A stretch of 55,859 bases of DNA from DUQU01 sp964481475 (lineage in GTDB: Bacteria > Bacillota_I > Bacilli_A > Acholeplasmatales > UBA5453), in assembly GCA_964481475.1 (NCBI GenBank), contig CAYZTG010000004.1, positions 1-55,859 of the forward strand. The letters are read 5' to 3'. The notes below the pieces were generated by a model that was given only the letters and a program-made list of their open reading frames with translations, had not been told where the DNA came from and ran no database searches. This document shows positions 50,630-55,859 of this stretch, piece after piece. A program made the position numbers and the translations under genes. Position 1 is the stretch's first letter, and each line of letters opens with the position of its first letter.

Positions 50630-53600
50630 TTACCAAAACCTCCTTCTATTAAAGGAACTAGACTCATCAACTAATGATTTATTAACTTCATTTTCACCAG
50701 TTTCTGCGTCAATAAGTTCAACATATAGACCAAGTGACTGAAGTTCTCTCGTTAAAACTCTAAACGATTCTGGAATATGGGAGTCAGGAATTTCCTTTCC
50801 ATCAGTAATAGCCTTATAAACTCTGTTTCTTCCAATAATATCATCAGACTTAACAGTTAATAATTCTTTTAATGTATGGCTCGCTCCATAAGCATAAAGC
50901 GCCCAAACTTCCATCTCACCAAATCTTTGTCCACCATTTTGAGCTTTACCGCCCATTGGTTGTTGAGTAACTAATGTGTATGGTCCAACGCTTCTTGAGT
51001 GTAATTTATCATCAACCATGTGTGATAATTTAATCAAATACATTACACCAACGTTAATTCTATTTTCGAATGGTTCACCTGTTCTGCCATCATATAAAAC
51101 ATATTTACCATCACTTGGCATTTTTGCCTCTTCCATAATTTCTCTTAAATCATCTGGATTTACACCATCAAAAACTGGAGTTGCAATTTTAATACCTAAA
51201 CTTTTTGCAGCCATTCCTAAATGGACTTCTAAAACTTGTCCAATATTCATTCTACTTGGTACTCCAAGCGGATTTAACATAATATCAATTGGTGTCCCAT
51301 CTTCCATATAAGGCATATCTTCAACAGGTAATATTTTGGAAATAACACCTTTGTTACCGTGTCTTCCAGCCATTTTATCTCCTTCAGAGATTTTACGCTT
51401 TTTAACAATATAAACACGAACACTTTCATTAACGCCTGGCCCTAAGTCATCACCGTTTTCTTTAGAAAAGTATTGTACAGACTGAACAATTCCACCACCA
51501 CCGTGAGGAACCTTTAAGCTTGTATCTCTAACTTCTCTTGCTTTTTCATTGAAAATAGCTTGAAGTAATTTTTCTTCAGGAGTTGGATCTGTTAACCCTT
51601 TTGGTGTAATTTTACCAACTAAAATATCCCCTTCATGAACTTCAGTACCAGGAATAATAATTCCTCTATCATCTAAGTATCTCAATTGACCACTTGGCGC
51701 ATGTGGAACTTCTCTTGTAATCTCTTCTTTACCTAGTTTTGTGTCCCTAGATTCAATTTGGTGTTCATCAATATGAATTGAAGTATAAATATCTTCCTTA
51801 ACTAATCTTTCGCTCATAATAATCGCGTCTTCATAGTTATATCCTTCCCAAGTCATAAAAGCAACAGTCACGTTTCTACCTAAAGCAAGCTCACCGTTTT
51901 CTGTCGATGGTCCATCAGCAATAACTTCGCCTTTAGAAACCATATCGCCTACTTTAACAAGTGGTTTTTGAATAATAGCTGTGTCTTGGTTAGAACGTAA
52001 AAATTGAATTAGCGGATAGTTAATTTTGACTAATTTATCTAATTGTTTAGAGGCTCTTATATTTGCGTAAGCTTCCCAATTAAATGGGTCATTTACATCA
52101 TAAATAACTTTCCCTCTAGTTGCTACAATGTCCTCTTCTGGTCTAGTAACAATTTCAATTCTCTTAGCATCAGCATATAAAACTAAGCCCTCAACATCAC
52201 TAACAATTGTTGCACCAGAGTCTTTTGCAGCACGATATTCAATTCCTGTTCCAACTACTGGTGATTCAGGGATTAGTAAAGGCACTGCTTGTCTTTGCAT
52301 ATTTGCGCCCATTAATGCTCTTGAAGCATCATCATGTTCTAAGAACGGAATAGTTGAAGTTGCTACAGAAACCAACTGTTTTGGAGAAACGTCCATAAAG
52401 TTAATTTCTGCTTTAGTAAAGACGTTAGTAGCGCCCATTAAACGCCCAACAACCATATCTTCTATAAATCTGCCTTCATTATCTAAAGGAGTATTTGCTG
52501 AAGCGATAATATAACTTTGTTCATCTCCAGCAGTTAAATAAACAAATTCGTCAGAAACATACATTTCTTTTTGTTCATTTTCTTTAATCTTTAAGTAAGG
52601 TGTTTGAATAAATCCATATTCATCAACTTTAGCATAAGTAGAAAGGGAACTAATTAATCCAATTGAAGGACCTTCTGGAGTCTCAATTGGGCAAATTCTT
52701 CCATAATGCGATTCATGAACGTCTCTTACTTCTACACCAGCACGATCTCTAGCAAGACCACCATTACCTAAAGCACTAATTCTTCTTTTTTGAGTCAATT
52801 CAGCAAGAGGATTAATTTGATCCATGAATTGTGATAATTGTGAAGAACCAAAAAATTCTTTCAAAGAAGCAGTCAAAGGCTTAATATTAATTAAACTTTG
52901 AGGAGTTGCTTCGTTTACATCTGCTGTAGACATTCTGTCTTTAATATTCTTTTCAAGTTTTGCTAAACCTATTCTAAATTGATTCTTAATAAGTTCACCA
53001 ATCATTCTTAAACGTCTGTTTGACAAATGATCGATATCATCAATGTTACCAACATTATCATAAAGATTTAAATAATAACTAATACTAGCAACAATATCCG
53101 AAACAGTAATATAAAGTCTATCTTCTCTAGAGTCATGCCCTAAAATTTCAATATTTTCTTTACTTCTCTCATTATTTGATTTAACTAATACTCTTTCTAC
53201 AAAAACATCTCTTCGGTAAGCTTCTTTTGCAAAAAAGGCATCTTTTTTACCTGCCACTAAAAAGTACTTAATAATATTTTCATCTAATTTATTACGGTTC
53301 ATTTGCAAACTTAGTAAGTCTTCTTCTGTTATTTCTTTCCCCATATAAATAAGTGGTTTCAAGTCTTCTTGTTCTTTTCTTCTATCTTTTAGTATTTCAA
53401 TGTTTGTTTTAGCGAAAATTGCTGTGTACTTTAAGTCGCCATAGTTTGATAAATTATCTTTATTACGATATATTTCAAAGAAGACTTCATCATCAACTTT
53501 AGTCCCTTCTTCAAACAACACTTCACCACTAATTAATTCAATATCGCTAGTAACAAAAGTAGTCAAATAACGTAAGTCAGCATGACTTAAGCCATTTCTT

Positions 53601-55060
53601 TCACCTAAAAGAGTATGTCTAATTTCTGGAGTTAATGTCGTTCCTTTAGTCACGATTATTTCTCCAGTAAGATGATTAACAATATCTTCCTCAATCTTAA
53701 TAACTTTTCGATATTTCAATACTTTATCATTTTCTTTTCCATAAAGATTTAATAAGATTGATAAATTATTTTGGTCTTTTACATAATATTCGCTTGTTTC
53801 ATCTTCCATTTTAAAGACAATTTGATCTTTAAAATAGTTAAGTTGTTCCCTAATTTTTGAAGTTACTTTTACATTTTTTTCAAATAAAACAGAAACAGAG
53901 TTTGACTCTGATGCCATGTATAAAATATCTTCATGAAGGTATTGTTCGGTAAGATCTGACGATTTAATTCCAAAAACAGCACTTTCAGTTTCATTTTGTA
54001 AAGATGATTCTTTATCTAAAATATTAACTCTAACTGCTTCTTTATTTTGTTCCAATAACTCAATGGAATCAATATCAACGACTTCACCTTTTTTGATAAT
54101 AATTTCTTTAGTACGTGGATTAACAATATTCTCAGCATAAGTATAAACATCGGGTCTTGTAGTATAAGGGATCCCTTGAGCAATTGATTTTAATCTTTGG
54201 CTAATGTCTAATTTTTTCTTATATTTATATCTTCCAACTTTTTCTAGATCATATCTTCTTGGATCAAACAAACGAGATCTAATAAAATCTTTAGCTGCTT
54301 CAACTGGAATTTTTTCTCCTTGACGCATTTTTGAATATAATTCTTCAATTGCTAAATTACTTGTTAAAATTCCATCTTTTTCATCCTTAAACATTGTTTC
54401 TTCTAATAGCGTTTTATTTGTTGAAAAAGCACGAATCACTTCGCTTGGTCCATTAAAGCCTAACGCTTGAATTAATGTCGTTAGAGTTACTTTCTTAGAA
54501 CGATCGAGTTTACCATAAATAATATTTTTAGCGCCCATTTCATATTCTAGCCAAGAACCTCTAGTCGGAATAACTTGACTTAAATAACGCATTTGATTAG
54601 ACTTCTTGTCAAATTCACTTGTGTAATAGACACCACTAGATCTCACAATTTGGGAAACTACAACTCTTTCTGCACCATTAACAATAAATGTTCCTGTTGG
54701 TGTCATGTACTGTAAATTACCCATAAAAAGTTGTCTTTCGACAACATCTCCTGTTTTAATCTTCTCTAATTTAACTGTAACGAAAAGCGGTTTTGCATAG
54801 CTTACATCACGCCTTTTTGAATCCATTACAGAGTACTTTGCTGGTTCAAAGCGATGATTTGAGAAATATAATTTATACTCACCATTGTACGATTCAATTG
54901 GTGATAATTCATCAAATAATTCCTTTAAACCTTCTGTTACAAACCAATTAAATGAGTCGGTTTGAATCTCAATTAAACTTGGTAAATCGATATCATAACG
55001 CATCTTTGAATAATTGCGTCTTTGTGCTTTTTTGCCGTATTGCACACTACGAAATGCCAT
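50630..55060 (-). CDS. rpoB: RNA polymerase beta subunit, enlarged
   Basis: 1476 residues against about 1190 in Bacillus. Conserved blocks: DIDHLSNRRLR, GSSQLSQFMDQ, EVRDVH, ETPEGPSIGL, the GDKMAGRHGNKGV active-site region, and a short C-terminal end before rpoC. The extra length sits between about residue 305 and 648, in the lobe where species-specific inserts occur. That insert has repeated short units such as TGEIIVTKGT and SGEVLFEEGT. In the rifampicin pocket the residue equal to E. coli His526 is Gln757. Promoter TTGACA-17-TAGAAT 65 bases upstream. Confidence 0.97.
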   Translation of the reverse strand: MAFRSVQYGKKAQRRNYSKMRYDIDLPSLIEIQTDSFNWFVTEGLKELFDELSPIESYNGEYKLYFSNHRFEPAKYSVMDSKRRDVSYAKPLFVTVKLEKIKTGDVVERQLFMGNLQYMTPTGTFIVNGAERVVVSQIVRSSGVYYTSEFDKKSNQMRYLSQVIPTRGSWLEYEMGAKNIIYGKLDRSKKVTLTTLIQALGFNGPSEVIRAFSTNKTLLEETMFKDEKDGILTSNLAIEELYSKMRQGEKIPVEAAKDFIRSRLFDPRRYDLEKVGRYKYKKKLDISQRLKSIAQGIPYTTRPDVYTYAENIVNPRTKEIIIKKGEVVDIDSIELLEQNKEAVRVNILDKESSLQNETESAVFGIKSSDLTEQYLHEDILYMASESNSVSVLFEKNVKVTSKIREQLNYFKDQIVFKMEDETSEYYVKDQNNLSILLNLYGKENDKVLKYRKVIKIEEDIVNHLTGEIIVTKGTTLTPEIRHTLLGERNGLSHADLRYLTTFVTSDIELISGEVLFEEGTKVDDEVFFEIYRNKDNLSNYGDLKYTAIFAKTNIEILKDRRKEQEDLKPLIYMGKEITEEDLLSLQMNRNKLDENIIKYFLVAGKKDAFFAKEAYRRDVFVERVLVKSNNERSKENIEILGHDSREDRLYITVSDIVASISYYLNLYDNVGNIDDIDHLSNRRLRMIGELIKNQFRIGLAKLEKNIKDRMSTADVNEATPQSLINIKPLTASLKEFFGSSQLSQFMDQINPLAELTQKRRISALGNGGLARDRAGVEVRDVHESHYGRICPIETPEGPSIGLISSLSTYAKVDEYGFIQTPYLKIKENEQKEMYVSDEFVYLTAGDEQSYIIASANTPLDNEGRFIEDMVVGRLMGATNVFTKAEINFMDVSPKQLVSVATSTIPFLEHDDASRALMGANMQRQAVPLLIPESPVVGTGIEYRAAKDSGATIVSDVEGLVLYADAKRIEIVTRPEEDIVATRGKVIYDVNDPFNWEAYANIRASKQLDKLVKINYPLIQFLRSNQDTAIIQKPLVKVGDMVSKGEVIADGPSTENGELALGRNVTVAFMTWEGYNYEDAIIMSERLVKEDIYTSIHIDEHQIESRDTKLGKEEITREVPHAPSGQLRYLDDRGIIIPGTEVHEGDILVGKITPKGLTDPTPEEKLLQAIFNEKAREVRDTSLKVPHGGGGIVQSVQYFSKENGDDLGPGVNESVRVYIVKKRKISEGDKMAGRHGNKGVISKILPVEDMPYMEDGTPIDIMLNPLGVPSRMNIGQVLEVHLGMAAKSLGIKIATPVFDGVNPDDLREIMEEAKMPSDGKYVLYDGRTGEPFENRINVGVMYLIKLSHMVDDKLHSRSVGPYTLVTQQPMGGKAQNGGQRFGEMEVWALYAYGASHTLKELLTVKSDDIIGRNRVYKAITDGKEIPDSHIPESFRVLTRELQSLGLYVELIDAETGENEVNKSLVDESSSFNRRRFW

Positions 55061-55131
55061 ATATTCACACTCCTATACTTAGCAACTCTTATTTATTATT
55101 TATAAATAAATCAAACATTATGCATTTTACT

Positions 55132-55160
55132 ATTCTATAGTATTCAACGCAAGATGTCAA
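55132..55160 (-). promoter_or_regulatory. rpoBC promoter
   Basis: Minus strand TTGACA (55155-55160), 17 bp, TAGAAT (55132-55137). It sits between ybxB and rpoB; the ATG is about 65 bases on, after GGAGTG. Confidence 0.75.
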
Positions 55161-55168
55161 CTGTAATT

Positions 55169-55759
55169 TTACTTTTTCGATTTAATTACATAAAAACCTT
55201 TACTTTTCTTAATAATAGCTGAGTTTTCATAAATATTTTGCAAAAAAGAAAGATGAGACTGTGCCCCATGATTTTTCTTTACTACAACATAAAACTCCCC
55301 ATTTTTATTTAAGTGGTTTATTGAATCTTTATACATTTCAAAAATAATACTTTTCCCAGCCTTTATTGGTGGATTTAAAGTAATCAAATCAAACTTTTCC
55401 TTAATTTCTGAAAAACCATTAGATACAAGAACTTTGTTATTAAAACCATATCTTTTATTGTTTATTTTTGTTAATTCTACCGCTCTTTCGTTAATGTCAC
55501 TTTGCGTAACTAAAAGCTGTTCATTTTCTCTTTTCAAGACAATTCCAATGACACCGTAACCGCATCCTAAATCTAAGACACTTTTACAGTTTTCATTAAT
55601 TTTAAGAGTCTCAATTAAAAGTGTTGTTCCAACATCAACATGTTTAAAAGAAAAGATTCCATTATCAGTAGAAAAATGATATTTTAAATCTTTAATAGTT
55701 CCTTCAATCTCAATAATGTTTTTATCCCTCTTGGGATCATAGATAAAATAATGACTCAT
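55169..55759 (-). CDS. ybxB: class I SAM methyltransferase, YbxB/RsmC-like
   Basis: 196 residues. SAM-binding VLDLGCGYGVIGI and the acceptor motif TLNPPIKAGK match RsmC-type 16S rRNA guanine methylases. Its place between rplL and rpoB is the same as Bacillus ybxB. The ATG lacks a ribosome site and lies about ten bases after a hairpin, so it may be translated poorly or by read-through. The exact rRNA target is inference. Confidence 0.88.
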   Translation of the reverse strand: MSHYFIYDPKRDKNIIEIEGTIKDLKYHFSTDNGIFSFKHVDVGTTLLIETLKINENCKSVLDLGCGYGVIGIVLKRENEQLLVTQSDINERAVELTKINNKRYGFNNKVLVSNGFSEIKEKFDLITLNPPIKAGKSIIFEMYKDSINHLNKNGEFYVVVKKNHGAQSHLSFLQNIYENSAIIKKSKGFYVIKSKK

Positions 55760-55767
55760 TTATTACA

Positions 55768-55796
55768 ACAGAAAAACCTGAGCCAAGCTCAGGTCT
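55768..55796 (-). terminator. terminator or attenuator after rplL
   Basis: Minus strand ACCTGAGC-tt-GGCTCAGGT followed by TTTTCTG (hairpin 55776-55794). It ends the rplJL unit, or attenuates entry into ybxB-rpoB. Confidence 0.8.
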
Positions 55797-55810
55797 TACT
55801 TTTCTTTTTG

Positions 55811-55859
55811 TTATTTTATAGAAATTGTTGCGCCAACTGCTTCTAATGCTTCTTTAGCT
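55811..55859 (-). CDS. rplL: 50S ribosomal protein bL7/L12, C-terminal end only
   Basis: Only the last 15 codons and TAA are in the window; the gene starts beyond its right edge. The visible tail AKEALEAVGATISIK is the invariant end of L7/L12. The rplL-ybxB-rpoB order supports this. Confidence 0.88.
   Translation of the reverse strand, partial: AKEALEAVGATISIK

Noticed and set aside
1..55859. Mycoplasma genetic code (UGA as Trp)
   Set aside because: Complete genes stop at TGA (aroA, aroC, aroQ, rlmH) and Trp codons are TGG.
1..55859. CRISPR arrays, insertion sequences, prophage, tRNA or rRNA genes
   Set aside because: No regularly spaced repeats, transposase motifs or clover-leaf sequences were seen; the AT-rich repeats present are short and unrelated.

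Overview
This window looks like a chromosomal segment of a low-GC, AT-rich, wall-reduced Firmicute close to the Mollicutes (Acholeplasmatales or Izemoplasmatales-like). This rests on strong A+T bias, Firmicutes synteny (rplL-ybxB-rpoB-rpoC-rpsL-rpsG-fusA-tuf; rpsF-ssb-rpsR-gdpP-rplI-dnaB; prfA-prmC-ywlC ... rpiB-upp; recG-plsX-rnc), an enlarged RpoB, a GdpP-L9 fusion and lost intervening genes. UGA is a true stop (aroA, aroC, aroQ and rlmH all end in TGA, and Trp is TGG), so this is not a Mycoplasma code-4 genome. The genus assignment is inference only.

Layout: nearly everything is on the minus strand, so transcription runs right to left. Right end (46.3-55.9 kb): the tail of rplL, a methyltransferase, rpoB, rpoC, then the str operon rpsL-rpsG-fusA-tuf (42.0-46.5 kb). 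38.7-41.8 kb: a 1040-residue surface lipoprotein with collagen-like triplets and what reads as a circularly permuted D-Ala-D-Ala carboxypeptidase domain. 31.6-38.6 kb: tatD, a membrane protein of unknown function, cinA-like pncC, rpsF-ssb-rpsR, gdpP fused to rplI, dnaB. 25.4-31.6 kb: a Dps gene on the plus strand, prfA-prmC-ywlC-typA, rpiB-upp and a small membrane protein. 20.6-25.5 kb: a YigZ-family gene on the plus strand, and cca-pulA-yhaM. 17.7-20.6 kb: a 971-residue plus-strand lipoprotein related to PrsA/SurA foldases. 15.0-17.4 kb: yycJ-rlmH-HAD-mscL. 4.9-15.0 kb: an almost complete shikimate operon (aroF, aroB, aroA, chorismate mutase, aroE, aroC) running into recG, plsX, rnc, dnaD and nth. 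Left end: an XRE regulator followed by a heterodimeric ABC exporter, the second subunit cut by the window edge.

Working together: the window covers core transcription and translation (RNA polymerase, EF-G, EF-Tu, S6, S7, S12, S18, L9, RF1 and its methylase, tRNA CCA addition, RNase III, rRNA methylation), replication and repair (DnaB, DnaD, RecG, Ssb, Nth), chorismate synthesis, c-di-AMP turnover and osmotic release (GdpP, MscL), glycogen or pullulan debranching, and export. Genes overlap or abut densely and translational coupling (ATGA, TAATG) is common. Promoters fall into two visible kinds: TTGACA-type with a 17-bp spacer (rpsL, rpoB, the XRE and ABC genes) and extended -10 sites (TGnTATAAT or TGnTAAAAT) without a good -35. 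No tRNA, rRNA, CRISPR array, insertion sequence or prophage gene was seen, and no gene-free stretch exceeds 300 bases.
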